Notes: generated by a model from the letters alone, not told the origin. Positions 1 through 11,380 are shown, numbered from the stretch's first letter. The stretch is DNA of 51,472 nt from Chara braunii (GCA_003427395.1 BFEA01000020.1:1669581-1721052); one strand, 5' to 3'. Numbers and translations are program-made.

Positions 1-45
<45 letters not shown>
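1..45. repeat. (GA)n microsatellite at window start
   Basis: Uninterrupted GA dinucleotides run from the first base. The last ~80 bases of the window are also (GA)n, so both ends of the piece lie in the same kind of repeat. Confidence 0.98.
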
Positions 46-48
<3 letters not shown>

Positions 49-601
49 AGCGATACAACATTGGTTTGCCACATACCTGTGCTGAAGACAATCACTACAA
101 AGAGAGAGAGAGGGAGGAGCAATACAAATTGGTTGTGCAGTCCAGTAAGGAAGAAGGTAGCGGCCATAGCCGCTAAGCTCGGACACAGAGGGACGAAGGA
201 GGAACCGTGGTTGAGAAGGAGGGAGAGACCGAGAGGAGTAAGAAACCATAGCCGAGGAAGGTGAAGGGAGAGACGAAAAAAAAAAAAAGATAACCGGGGT
301 GGAAGAAGAAAGAGGCGAGGAAGGAGAAAGGAAGGAGAGAGAAAGAGAAAGCGGAGGTTGGTGAGGAAGAAGACGACAGCCATAGCTGGTGAGTGTTGAC
401 CAGGAGTTGACCGGGAGTTGACCAGGAGTGTTGACCAATCATTGACCAAGCATTGACCGAAGCTGCTGACGGTCAGTTTGACCAAGTTGGAGTTGATATA
501 TTCTCGCCAAACCTTCAGCCTATCCCCTCGCCCTATGGATGTGCATAGACCCTGTGGTACTTGCTGAGTCTATCTGTCTCTTAGGCAGACCTTAAAAACA
601 T
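46..601. other. Purine-rich DNA without a recognisable gene
   Basis: The stretch is dominated by GA/AAG-rich sequence on the plus strand. Short open frames on both strands are low-complexity and match no family I recognise. It ends where homology to a Ty3/gypsy RNase H domain begins; an in-frame TAA at 593-595 precedes that homology. Confidence 0.7.
396..483 (+). repeat. Short array of TTGAC(C) units, about 11-bp period
   Basis: TTGAC occurs at 396, 407, 418, 431, 442, 453 and 478, mostly spaced 11 bp apart with variable AGGAG/AATCA spacers. This is a degenerate tandem repeat. TTGAC is also the core of plant WRKY-factor W-boxes, but no gene start is visible nearby, so a regulatory role is only a possibility. 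Confidence 0.75.
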
Positions 602-2068
602 TGGAAGCATTACCTGCTTGGGAGGCACTTCAAAGTATATTCATACCACGAGACTCTTAGGTGGCTGAAGACGCAGGCCAAGATGACACCTAAGTTGACT
701 AGGTGGGCCGCTGAGATAGACCAATATGACTTTGAGCTCAAACCGGTGAAAGGCAAATATAACGTAGTTGCGGATGCTCTAAGTAGGAGATCAAACTACT
801 TTGGAGCTATAGTTCACTATCTGGATATAGGGACAGATCTGCAAGAGAAAGTAAGACAGGCGTATGCGCATGATCCTATTTATGGTGGCCTCCTCAAGAA
901 AGTTAAGGAGGCCCCAGAGACCGAACCACATTACCGTACAGAGGGGTTACTATTCGAGAAGACCGATGTAGCAGACCGGTTGTGCGTTCCTAATAGCAAG
1001 GAGATCTGTAGTTTGATCCTAGGGGAATGCCACGACACAGAGGGACATTTCGTTTGGCAAAAGACTTTAGCCAATCTGATGCATGCGTACACGTGGCCAA
1101 GGATGAAAGCTGATTGCATAGAGTATGTTCGCAGTTGCAAAGTCTGCCAAATGAATGAAACAACGACGCGTGCACCTCTTGGTTTTTCCGACCCTTGCCT
1201 ATTCCTGACCAGCCTGGGAATTTAGTCTCCATTGACTTCATGGATGCTAGCGTCAAGAGTAGGCACGACAAGAGCCAAGTCATGGTTATAGTCGATAGGT
1301 TTAGTAAATACGCTTTGTTCCTTTGCCTGCGGTGGCACATACTGATCTAGTAATTCAGAAGTTTTTCTATCATTGGGTGAGTGATTACGGGATTCCGCTG
1401 TTTATAGTTAGCGATAGAGACACCCGGTTCACTAGTCAGAACTGGCAGGAATTGATGAAAGTTTATGGGTCAAAGTTACTCATTTCATCTGACCGTCATC
1501 CAGAGACCAACGATCAGACTGAGCAGATGGATAAGATCCTGTAACAAGTTTTGCGCATGTATATTAGACCAGATCAGATCAACTGGGATGAGATGTTGCC
1601 CAAGGTAGGTAGTGCGTATAACAATAGCTGCATTTAGCCACCTGTCGTACTCCCAATGAATTGCACAAGTCCTTTAGACCACGCAGACCGTTTGAAGGAC
1701 TTACTCAGGATCGGATTCATAGGCTACCGCCCGATACTAGGGAGTTTCCAATGCAACACGGAAAGGAGTTAGCTATCGTCGTTGAGAACCTCAGGAAGGT
1801 CCAACAAAGAATGATAGAACATGCTAATAAGCACTGTCGCGCGTCACAATTCCAAGTAGGTGACCTTGTCTTGCTCAAGTCCAAAGAATTTGCTCCTGAG
1901 GAGAACATTTTGCAGAAGCTACTGCCCCTATACAGAGGACCGTGGCCAGTCCTAGAAGTTAAGGGTGGAGAGGATGGGCTGTCCTACACGATAGAAATCC
2001 CAACATACCTCCACACCTACCCTGTGTTTCATGCGTCAAAGTTGCTGCCGTGTGTCACAAGCCAATAG
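602..2068 (+). pseudogene. Ty3/gypsy retrotransposon pol fragment (RNase H end, integrase), inactivated
   Basis: The conceptual product starts inside the RNase H domain (HFKVYSYHETLRWL, where the usual TDH aspartate is Tyr) and runs to the ADALSRR end of RNase H near 790. It continues into an H-H-C-C integrase zinc-binding domain (H...H...C-x2-C, about 1027-1150) and a DDE core. The three catalytic positions are still recognisable: SIDFMD (~1228), VSDRDTRF (~1408) and QTEQMDKIL (~1515). A C-terminal GPW-type domain (RGPW ~1935, PVFHASKLLP ~2017) follows; no chromodomain is visible. The frame is broken at about 1195, about 1320, at the TAA at 1542-1544 and around 1640, so it cannot encode integrase. 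Gag, protease, most of RT and both LTRs are absent. The domain order RNase H then integrase is that of Ty3/gypsy elements. Confidence 0.93.
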
Positions 2069-2924
2069 TTTCACCTTAGCCTAAGCTGGGTAATGGCCCC
2101 GGTATTTCGAAGTTTTGAAAATTTTCCATAAATTTCTTAAAAAAGAAGAAAATTATTCTAAGGCTTGGTGCTAGTGGCAGGGGGTTATGGTGGCTGTGAT
2201 GGTGGGAGAGGATGCGCTCTGCGGCGAAGGGGCTAGCCTGCAGGGTTGAAATAGGGTATAGCAGCGGTGGAGACTCAATTGCGGTAAGACTTGCTGGAGT
2301 AGGGCTGAGAAGGTTTTTTGCGGGATATCTGCAACTAGTGCCTGAGGGATGGATGATTGGAGCTACAGCTATGGCGCTGATTGGTGGCTTGACTGGTATC
2401 TGTTGTAGTCCTGAGTCCCAGGGGTTTGCGGATAGACGAGGCCAGAACGACGCTGGTCGGTGTTGGGGCTTGGTCGCGCTGCCCTGTAACTTGAACTTTA
2501 CGAGGGCATGAGACCTGGTAGAAAGATCTGGGGAGTTGCCGAGGGTGGAAGGCACTCTAGTGTCTGTTGGTGAGCTGGTGCCTAGTCGGCGCTGGCCGGA
2601 GCTGGGGCGGGTCGCGTTGCCCTGTGGCCTAGCAGGTGGGGGGTTTCTGGGGTGGGCCGTGCCACTCTGTAACCTAGCAGTTGGGGGCGTGAGGCTTGGT
2701 AGAGATTGGGCATCAGGGTATAGGGGTGAGGCAGGTAGGGCTAGGGCCGCTGAAAGGCACCAAGGCAGGTGGGTTATTCGGTCTGAATTCTCACGTGAGC
2801 CAAGGCTCGAAAAACAAAAGGGCCTTTTGAATTTAGTACTGCATAGATGTCTGTTTCTTTTCCATAAGCCCCTTTGAGGCTGTTTAATTAGTACTTGGAG
2901 CAAGTTGTTCTCAAATTTCTCAGG
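2069..2924. other. G-rich non-coding stretch with internal repeats
   Basis: No gene recognised. Three imperfect copies of a segment around GGTCGCGYTGCCCTGTAACYT lie near 2470, 2610 and 2660. A CTGGGTAAT-type hairpin motif at 2085 is related to motifs in the retroposon tails elsewhere in the window. A long minus-strand open frame here is Pro/Ser-rich and runs through a poly(A) tract, so I treat it as spurious. Confidence 0.6.
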
Positions 2925-3060
2925 CGAAGCCGGGTAACGGCCCCAGTGCTTTAATACTTGTGTATCCTTATATGGGACGCTGGGCCCGGTTCCCATCACG
3001 TGCTGCTCCCCACGAATAGATTGGAGCATTTTGTACCAAAAAAAAAAAAGAAAAAAAAAG
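2925..3060 (+). repeat. LINE-type 3' end: hairpin motifs plus poly(A)
   Basis: A CCGGGTAACGGCCCCAG hairpin-like motif (~2928) is followed at 2974 by GGGACGCTGGGCCCGGTTCC, then CTGCTCCCCACGAATAGATTGGAGC and an A-rich tail from 3037. The same order with a very similar block is found at the 3' end of LINE-2 (21971-22055) and in other places. No coding sequence of an element remains upstream, so this is a heavily 5'-truncated insertion. Confidence 0.75.
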
Positions 3061-3180
3061 AGTTTCATTGTTTTTGAGCAAGTGTGCTTTTGGCTCTTGC
3101 CATCCGCTACAGGTCTGAGGATCATGCAACGGGTGTCTATTTACCCTGGCTTATAGCCAGGGCTAATTGCATGTTCAGCC

Positions 3181-3450
3181 TGTGGGACCAGCCTGCTGGC
3201 CTGATCTTACACGCCATGTGGATATTAAGTCCAGCCCAGTCCAGTCCAGTACCACTGTTGGTACCAGTCCAGTCCAGTCGGTCCGCTGGGGGTATATCCC
3301 AACTGCAGTCTGTATTTTGGCTCATTCTTCATTTATACATTTGGAGTACGTGTGGGTTGAGTCCATGGTAGAGCTGCGTCATCTGCACCTTCCTCCTCAT
3401 CTCTCCCTTCTCCACAGCAATGGGACCGCCACCCCGGCTGTCGTGTTACA
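3181..3450 (+). mobile_element. Isolated LTR, same family as the LTR at 35652-35937
   Basis: The segment starts TGTGGGACCAGCC and ends GTCGTGTTACA (TG...CA). It shares colinear blocks with the minus-strand LTR at 35652-35937: the GACCAGCC start, a GTCCAGTCCAGT...GGTACC palindromic block, GCTGGGGGTAT..CCC, CTGTATTTTGG.TCATT, and TTTGGAGTACGTG. No primer-binding site follows it, so it is a solo or orphaned LTR. A nearby hairpin CCCTGGCT/AGCCAGGG lies at 3144-3162. Confidence 0.7.
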
Positions 3451-4932
3451 CCGGCTGCCAGGCCCAACCCTTATGCCATAGGTGGACATAAGCCAGTATG
3501 CCTTCAGCTGCGGGTTTTATTCCAAGGGTCGTGCTAGAAAGGCACTTTCTGGGAACACAACGTATCCGAAGCCAGTTCTGAGTGGACTGATCATGAAAAT
3601 CTTTCTATGAATGTCCTAGGGTTTCTTAATCTTTTTAGATGTGTCTGATGAAATGTGTTGTAATCACGTTAGGACTTCCTTGCATTTATCTGGCTGCAAT
3701 CATGGCCTCATTCACTCGAGAAAGTCCTAGGAGCGAGGCGCGGTGAAGCGCCGCCAACGACGCCGGTTGTTGCGCTCGTGGTCTTGCGCCGTCGACCGCT
3801 AGTTCGCTTACGCGAACACGGCCGACCTGACAAGCGGTCCTTCTGCTACCCTAGCGAAAGTTACCGCGGTAACGGCGACTCACCATGGCTATGGCTATGG
3901 CGGCGTAAGTTTACTTTCGCCCGTCCCCGTTTTACCACACCGGAGTCTATCACCAAAAATGCGCCCGCCGGCCATAGACAGGGAGCTACAAGGACAGCAA
4001 ACAGTGGCAGTGGCAGGAAGAACTCAGGTACCTCGGTGGACTACGTGCACCAAGAGAGCTCGGCATCACAAGCGAAAAGTACGGTAAACCACGCCCCTAG
4101 GGTAGAAGTGTGCATAGCCGAAAGCGAGGGATCTCTCCCGGCTTAGTAGGCTAGCACGGCTACCGAGCCATTCCTCGATGCGCCTCTGATGTCCATGCGT
4201 GTGTATCTCTCCCTAGCCGAGTGTGGGGTCACGAAGGAGGATCGATCCGGAATCAGCGCCCAACGCTGGTGGTTACCCGATGTAGAGATGGAAGTAGCCG
4301 CGGTTCAAGGGGGTTTACTCTCCACTGCTTCGCTTGGAATGATCGAAAATGCTCTAGACTAGGATAACTAGACAAGCGGCCAGAATTAAGCCGCCGCAGG
4401 AGTAGCTGTGTGTATGGAAATTTGGTGTGTAGCGTCTGGTTTCACCTTGTTGGTCTTCCTACGAATGCCTCCTCATCTCAGCCGTATGATAAGCTACTGA
4501 GAACTATAGACCTAACATCTGTTTGTAGTCGCTGGATATCATATAAGATTGAGGCGGATGTAGTGCGAATGAGGTCGACTTGCTGGTTCTTGGTTTAGCT
4601 TGGCTCGAACGACATTTGCTCAGACTAGGACGATCTGGTCGGCTCTCGAAACAAAGCCGACACCAGTGTAAACTACTCCCCCGTGGTATCGGAGTTACAA
4701 CGGAATCCTGCGGGTCTCAGCTCTGTAGGAGTAGATTAAGGGCATAGGAACGATTGGGATGTATCCCGAATGAAGGATCAATAGCTGCATCGCCGGTATC
4801 TGTCTTCGATTAATAGGAAGGGTCACCGAATCCGCGGGAAAACCACCCAGAGGGTGAGATTCGTAAACATCTCGCACTCACCCATCACTATCCTGGCCCA
4901 GTCTTCTCCACATCAGCCCGTAGGACAATGGT
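3451..4932 (+). other. Probable 5' region of LINE-1 and unassigned DNA
   Basis: I recognise no protein family here. From about 3720 the DNA becomes CG-rich with small hairpins (for example TTCGC-TTAC-GCGAA at 3804-3817). Two related blocks, AGACTAGGATAACTAGACAAGCGGCC (~4355) and AGACTAGGACGATCTGGTCGGC (~4623), suggest a repeated leader. Its position directly upstream of LINE-1 ORF1 suggests the element's 5' UTR, but the 5' boundary cannot be set by eye. Confidence 0.4.
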
Positions 4933-7413
4933 GTGGGGAAGATAATGACTGGCCCAGGTACAGGCAAATCAAGTATCGGTGAACGGGAGATAAAGGTAAG
5001 GCAGATTCGCTGCCGGGATTGCAAGAACCCGCCAACTCGATCGGACCTAACCATGCAAGCACGGTTGCTCCGGGCAGCCCGCCACCATGGAGGAACAAGG
5101 AAATGTGGAATTAGTATGGCAGATGGCGAAGCCGCGCCCTCACAGGAGGGCCAGGATGAAGGATTCGAAGAAAGGGTTCGACTACTTCTGACAATGTGCT
5201 ACGACGAGGGCAGGTGTCCGGAGGACATCCCTTTTGAGGATGTGCAGATAAAAGGAAACGAGGCTATAGTGACGGTAGACGAACGCTTTGAGGAAATCAA
5301 AATCAGATGGCTTAAGGAAAGAACCGTAGTTATTATCTTCAGAGATGAGGCCAGGAACTTACCCAGAAAAGTGAAGGAGGACATCGTTCGTTCCTATGAG
5401 AATGGCTGGAGGAGAGATGGGATCTTCGACCCTCCAGTAGGCAGAGGTCGTATCAAATTTGAGGGACCTAATGTCATCTCCTACGTTTCAAAGGACAAGG
5501 TAGTGGTAGAATGGATGACAAACGAAGGTTTAGGGGAAGTGTCGCTCAAGGGAAGAAGATATGTCTTTGAAACAAAAGCGTGGATGCCAACATTAGAATA
5601 GAAGGAGTTTAAGAGGATAGAACTAGATAACACTTTCTGGGTCTTAGCTATCCAAGTCCCACTGGATGCGTATTTTTACTTCCGTTCCTCCATCGCCAGC
5701 GTGATTGGCCCAGTGTTGAAGATGGACCCACCGGACAGATTTACTTCCAACCCAAGGCTGCTCAACATCCGGTGTGAAATAGAACCGGAATACAGGGATA
5801 GCTTCAGGGACAAGGTATGGGTGAGAACAAAAAATGGGGACATGGTGGAAGTTAGACTTGCTACGTCAACCACCCCGTACAGCACCCGGTGTAAGTGGTA
5901 CTTCCATACCGATGACACATGCACAAGGAAGAAGGATAACCCAAACAGACGGCGGAGCAAGTTTAACCGAAGACAAAACTCCCAAACCACTGACGAAGAA
6001 GATGATAGGTCCTCACTTGCATCCAACTCTCACTCAGGTTCCGTTCCCCGGGACGGAACGCGAAGAGGTGATCGAAAATATAAAGGCTCGCTCTCCCATC
6101 AGGGTTCTGAAAGATCGGTCATGCGCAGCAAGGCACCATCACTGAACGGCTCCCCCCCTAGACCCAACCCCTATCAAACAGGCGCGGGAACCAGCATGGC
6201 CAATAACCCAGTTTTCTCCCCTGCCTTGGGGGGCAGACCGGGCTACGCCCCCGATCCATACGGGTGGGAAGATAGACTGGGACAGGAACTCCCGTACCAA
6301 AGAGGGTTCATGCCCCCAGCCCAGAACCATCTCATCGCCCTGGCGATGACACACCTTATGAATGCAATCGAAGCAGCCACGGGGGACCCCCCCCTTGCAG
6401 GCACAAAACCCAGTCCAACTATTAGACCCATCCGCCCGGTGCCACTCAGAAATGAGGAGCTAACTCAGAGGTGGGAATCCAGGCAAACGAGGCCCCTCCC
6501 CGAGGAAGGGGCCGCCACATCGGTCGTAGATGCGCAAGGTCGGACAAAAAGAGGTCAATCCTCTCTGAAAGCGCCTAGAACAGTTCGATCAGAACAGTAC
6601 AAGACCTAGCCTTTGCTGCTGAAGGCAGCTCTGGTAGAAGAAGAACCAATGAGGGAAAGGTTTCAGGCTTCAATACAGAGCAAGGCTGAGTCAACATCAA
6701 CCTCGTCCTTCTCAAAACGCTCAGAGGATGATGCAACGATGCGGCAATCAGGGATTAAAACATCCAGGAGCCGCAGAGCTATCACAACATCGAAGAAACA
6801 AACCAAGGCGTTAGAGAAATGGTTACTGCCACTTGTCTGTGCAATTGTCAATGGCGCGATCCACGTGGTCGCATGGCAGCCAGGCAACTCCAAAATTTTG
6901 TTCCAGATTGTGGAGGTTGAAGAACCTGTAACCCCACAGTCAATCCTGTCGGGGGCCAAAGGGTTGTTCGGTGACAGATTTCCCCTGCGCTTAGTCCTTG
7001 ACATGGCTATGCCACGATTCTATCAGGAACAGACAAACAGAACGTGTAAAATATTCATCTCCTTTCTCAATGCGGCTATTTTGCCAGAGAAAATTGACAC
7101 GGTGCTCTTGGAAGGTATGCGTATGCTCCCACTCTCAATGTTTGTAGAAGAGGATGTGGACTCCCTGCAGCAAATCTGGGTACAAAACATCTCAGATGCA
7201 GCCTTTCTGTGTAAATTAAATGAGAAACTGCCCCGCAACAAACTCCTGCAGTCAATCTTCTTGAAGAACACATTAGCCCAGAAATGGGCCTCTTCTTCCG
7301 CTAGCTCATCATCCAAGGGGGTGACGCGTCTCCCGAGCTCGACGGCCCTGCAGACCAGACCGACAACTTCCCCCATCCAATCAGGGGCACACCACAGAGG
7401 TATGAATGGATAA
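4933..7413 (+). pseudogene. LINE-1 ORF1 relic (RNA-binding region plus C-terminal domain)
   Basis: A single frame stays open for 827 codons apart from two TAG codons, at 5599-5601 and 6607-6609. A more natural start than the first ATG may be ATG 5116 (MADGEAAPS). The middle (about 5620-5925) has the fold seen in plant LINE ORF1 proteins: FWVLAIQVPLDAYFYF, then VIGPVLKMDPPD, ending in a small C/H cluster (CKWYFHTDDTC) where LINE-2 has a zinc knuckle. A Pro/Arg/Ser-rich linker follows. The last ~150 residues (from about 6800) form a separate domain ending FVEEDVDSLQQIW (7141-7179), which has a counterpart in LINE-2 at 16592-17095. ORF1 proteins bind element RNA in cytoplasmic RNPs. The family call rests on position and domain pattern. 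Confidence 0.78.
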
Positions 7414-10400
7414 GTTGAACCTAGCCTTCTGGAATACCGGGGGGCTGGGGGACACATCTAAAGGGGGAAAGAGGTCAAGACTAAAGTCCTGGATACACAA
7501 GCAGAACATTCAGATGATCTGCATCCAGGAAACAAAACTGGATGAAAAGAAGATCAGAGAACTCGAAAACTGGTGGGATGGCCCACAACTCTGGTCCCCC
7601 GCAGTAGGAACAAGAGGCGGTGTGGCAATCCTGCTGCATAGAGATCTCCCCATAAACATCCTGGACCAGGGGACAAACCTGTGGGGCCGATGGGCCTGGG
7701 TCAAGTTTTCAGCGTATGGTACAGAATGGGCAATTATGACAGTGTATGCACCGGTAGACAGGTAAGAAAGGCGAAGGTTCTACGAGGATTTAATCTCAGT
7801 GACGCCAGATGTCGACAACCTACTGATTGCAGGGGACTGGAACACTTCCCTGGATGACCTACTGAGCAGAACAGCAGGCACCCCTGATGTGTATGCACTA
7901 GTAGAGTTTATGACGGATTTGGATCTCTGCGACGCCTTTAGATTGATGCACCCCTCAGACCCCGGGTACACTTGGGGTTCCCGGGCAGCTGAAGGTAACT
8001 CGGCAGGTTGCTTGAGAAGATTAGACTATGCCCTCCTCAGCCCTTTATGGTGGGATGCCGTCCTTAATATGGAAGTTGTGAGGCACCCTATGTCCGACCA
8101 CTACCCGATCAAGCTTTCCTTTCAGCTGTTGGAATCTGCACACCGAGGCAAAGGCTATTTTAGGCTCAACGTCCAGAACCTCAAGGACCCAGGCCTCAGG
8201 GCCTTGGTAGAGGATTTTTTCTTGAAATGGCCCAAGTTCCAAAAATCCTTCAAGAGTGCAGGAGACTAGTGGGACACAGGCACCGCGATCGTGGCCAACC
8301 ACCTCAGTATTTTTTCCAGGATAATCGCCGCCAATAGAAACAAGGAAGAAAAGGATATCCTGAGGGACCTGGAATGGGTAGAGGAACGAATGTCCCTCCA
8401 CCCAATTTCAGCGACTGTGTGGTCTGCAGAAAGAGCCCGGTTACTAACCAAGTGGGACGATATTCAACAGAAGAAAGCAGAAGAGTGGACGGAAAGACCC
8501 ACAGTGAAAGGGATATCAGTGTATGACAGGATGGCTAAAGAGGCCTTCCAGAGACTCCTACCTAAACGGGCCGCACAAACAATGAAGACACTTAACCACC
8601 CGTTTGTTCCCGAGGCAAGAACGGCCTCAACTTCAGAAGCCATGTGCGCATACACGGCCTTGTATTTCAAAGACATAATGACTTCTCGCAAACTGGGTCA
8701 AGATCCGAACACCAATCTGGCGGAAAATTCAGAACACTGGAAGAACGTCAAGGTCCAACTTGCCAACAATGGCAAACTGGATCTCGACCGTCCAGTTACA
8801 GTTGAAGAGGTGACAATCACGGTTGCGAGCATGGCCAAAGGGAAGGCCCCAGCTATGGACGGACTCCCTGTTGAATTCTACACCTCACATGGGGGACAAC
8901 ACTGTTTCCTCACTTAGTCGAAATCTACAACGGTGTTTTGACAGGCGGACAACTTTCTAAAGGCATGACCGACGACATCATCACTATTCTGTACAAAAAG
9001 GAGAACAAAGCTGAAATTAGAAATTGGAGGCCCATTTCGTTACTCAATGTATCCTACAAGATAATAGCAAAACTGCTAGCAAATATATTAGGCAGGTATT
9101 TACCGGAGTTAGTAGGATGCGACCAGGCTGCCTTCGTGCAAGGCAGGTCAATTTTTGACAATATTGTCACGGCAATCGAAGCGTTGGAATGGGTTCATCA
9201 GGAAAACCTCGACATAGCAGTGCTATTACTTGATCTGGAAAAGGCCTACGACATGGTGAATTGGGCCTACGTACTAACTACGCTGAAAATGATGCAGTTT
9301 GGCCCAAACTTTTGTCGTTGGGTGATAGTCCTGTATGCCTACTCCACGGCCTCGGTCGCCGTGAACGGTCATATCTCTCCCTCCTTCAATCTATCCAGAC
9401 CGCTGAGGCAAGGCTGCCCCCTTGCCCCGCTGCTATTTGTGCTGCAATTGGAAGTCCTAATATCTAACATCAGGGTTCACCCGGACATCAGAGGCTTACC
9501 GGTGCAGCATACGGAATGCAAGGTTAAAGCCTTAGCCGATGACCTGTTGGCAATCTCTGAGAACTCTGAAAAATCCTTCTCTGCTCTGAAATCATGCTTG
9601 GGAGAATACTCGGAACATTCAGAAGCAGCGGTAAACTGGGCCAAATCAGTGTGTTTTCTCCCGGAAGGGTTCACATTGTCGGTAGAGTGGGGCATGAAAC
9701 GAGTTGCCAATGGCTGTGCAGAACGGTATCTAGGGGTGCAGGTTACCCTAGGTCGCTGTGATGAAGCTTAGAACGACCTGCTGCAACAAAGAGTGATCCA
9801 AAGCATATCAGTTTGGGGCCAGGCCAAACGCTTGTCCTTATTTGGAAGGGCTCTAGTTACAAACGTGGCTCTATTCGCTCTATTATGGTTTGTAGGAACG
9901 GTCAGAGCCCTCGGAAAAAAAATGGTGAGAGTAATTCGCCAAGTAGCTGCTAAGTTTATTTGGAAACCCTTCGCTAAAGAAAACGAAGGGTTTATCTCCA
10001 AAGTGGCATGGGACTTGATCTGCCACCTTCGAAATGAGGGTGGCCTTGGCATCTTGGACCCGGCAGATCAGAACGCCGCCTTACTAATCAAATGGATTAT
10101 TAAGGCCATTTCAAGCAAAACGGACGATCATTGGATCTTGTTAGCAGAACAGCTGCTCTCAAATGACTGGAACCTCCAAAGGCCAAAGGATGCCTGAACG
10201 TGTTGTATGAGTGAAGCCTATCTGCGCAGACATACCTCTTCACTGTTCTGGGAGGGGATATTGCAAGCATGGAGGAAGGTAGGCCCCCGTCACTGGGTAA
10301 CCCCGGTTACGAGAGAGAGTTTTAGCCCAACCCCTATTTGATAATCCTCTCATCCGAGGGGAAAACGGACACCCTTTCTCTGTCGGATGTGCCCCGGAGG

Positions 10401-10714
10401 CCTTCGACAGACAATGGGCAGAGAAAGGTGTGCTCAGGATTGCGGACTTATGGTGCAACCTAACGGGCCAATGGTTACCGGTCGAGAAACTAAGAGCCAA
10501 ACTTGGATGTCTCAGCCGTGTAGATGAGCGGGCGGCCTCAATAAGGGCCGCCATCCCCCCGGAGTGGAAACATCTGCTGAGCCCCAGTGGCGTTTCCCCT
10601 CCGGGTACCTGGTTTTCCCTGAAATCGCAGAAGGAGGACATAACCCAGGAAGATTTCACATGCTGGAAGTTGCTCACCATTAGCAATGATGGATCCAGGA
10701 CTTTCCAAAGATGA
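7406..10714 (+). pseudogene. LINE-1 ORF2 relic (AP endonuclease and reverse transcriptase)
   Basis: ORF2 begins at ATG 7406, inside the last codons of ORF1. The N-terminus is an exonuclease-III-type endonuclease (LAFWNTGGL, CIQETKLDE, GDWN at 7832-7843, SDHYPI at 8093), which nicks target DNA for target-primed reverse transcription. The RT domain follows (KGKAPAMDGLP, NWRPISLLNVSYKIIAK, DQAAFVQGRS, LDLEKAYDMVNW, RQGCPLAPLLF, catalytic ADD in LADD at 9532-9543). Disablements are TAA 7763-7765, TAG 8267-8269, a frameshift near 8900, TAG 9769-9771, and a further shift after 10197; a last homologous piece reads 10430-10714. The zinc-finger C-terminus seen in LINE-2 and LINE-3 is missing, so the element is also 3'-truncated or interrupted. 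Confidence 0.93.
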
Positions 10715-10913
10715 ACAAAGATGCCAGGTACCGACAAGCTACTCTGCACCGAGGAGGAGAACGAAGGTTGTGAGGACCCCGCCCTCGGGCATACCGAAGC
10801 GGCTGGCGCTTAGCGCACGCGTGCCCAAATCAGAGACGCTTAGCAATGCCACGTCACGGGTTGACGTGGCTTCTTGCTAGATCCGAGGAATGACGGTTGG
10901 TCTTCCAATTTTG
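10715..10913. other. Junction zone downstream of LINE-1 with a perfect hairpin
   Basis: GCCACGTCA (10848-10856) and TGACGTGGC (10862-10870) form a perfect 9-bp inverted repeat around a 5-base loop. The arms contain an ACGT core as found in plant G-box/ABRE elements, but no promoter context is seen. CTGGCGCTTAGCGC upstream (~10802) recurs at about 27941. Confidence 0.6.
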
Positions 10914-11380
10914 TCGTTCCTGGGTTCCGCAACAAGAATTTCATAGCTAACACACATCAAGAGATGTGAACGATGGCCTTGGGTGTTGGCGAAGATTGAC
11001 AATTATGGAAGCTGCGGAGGTTGCTCCCTGTGAAGGCGAAGTGCATGCAGTGTCGGAAGCAGAGATTAACAAATTCATAATCGGGGTATTCGACTCTTAC
11101 AAGGTGATCTCGTCATTCCTGGTTTCCGTAACAAGAATTTCATAGCTAACACACGTCAAGAGACGTGGACGATGGTTGACGAAGGTTGACGCTTATGGAA
11201 GCTGCGGAAGTCGCTCCCTGTGAAGGCGAAGTATAGGCAGAGTCGGTAGCAGAGGTCAACAAATTCAGAAAGGGGGTATTCGACTCTTACACGGCGGCAA
11301 GATTCAAGACGTGTCTGGGTCGTTCCCTATGAAGGCGATGTGAATGCAGTGTCGAAAGCAAATGTTCACAAATTTAGAAT
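10914..11380 (+). repeat. Tandem repeat, about 196-bp unit, 2.3 copies
   Basis: Unit 1 (10914-11109) and unit 2 (11110-11300) share the CAAGAATTTCATAGCTAACA block, then TTATGGAAGCTGCGGA, CTCCCTGTGAAGGCGAAGT and GGGGTATTCGACTCTTACA in the same order. A third, partial unit at 11319-11380 keeps only the CCCTATGAAGGCGATGTG...AGTGTCG part. The array lies between LINE-1 and LINE-2 on the plus strand. It could be promoter monomers of the LINE-2 5' UTR or an unrelated tandem repeat. Confidence 0.85.

Noticed and set aside
2076-3125. 349-codon minus-strand open frame
   Set aside because: It runs through a poly(A) tail and a G-rich repeat region, is Pro/Ser-rich and matches nothing; it is the antisense of a retroposon tail.
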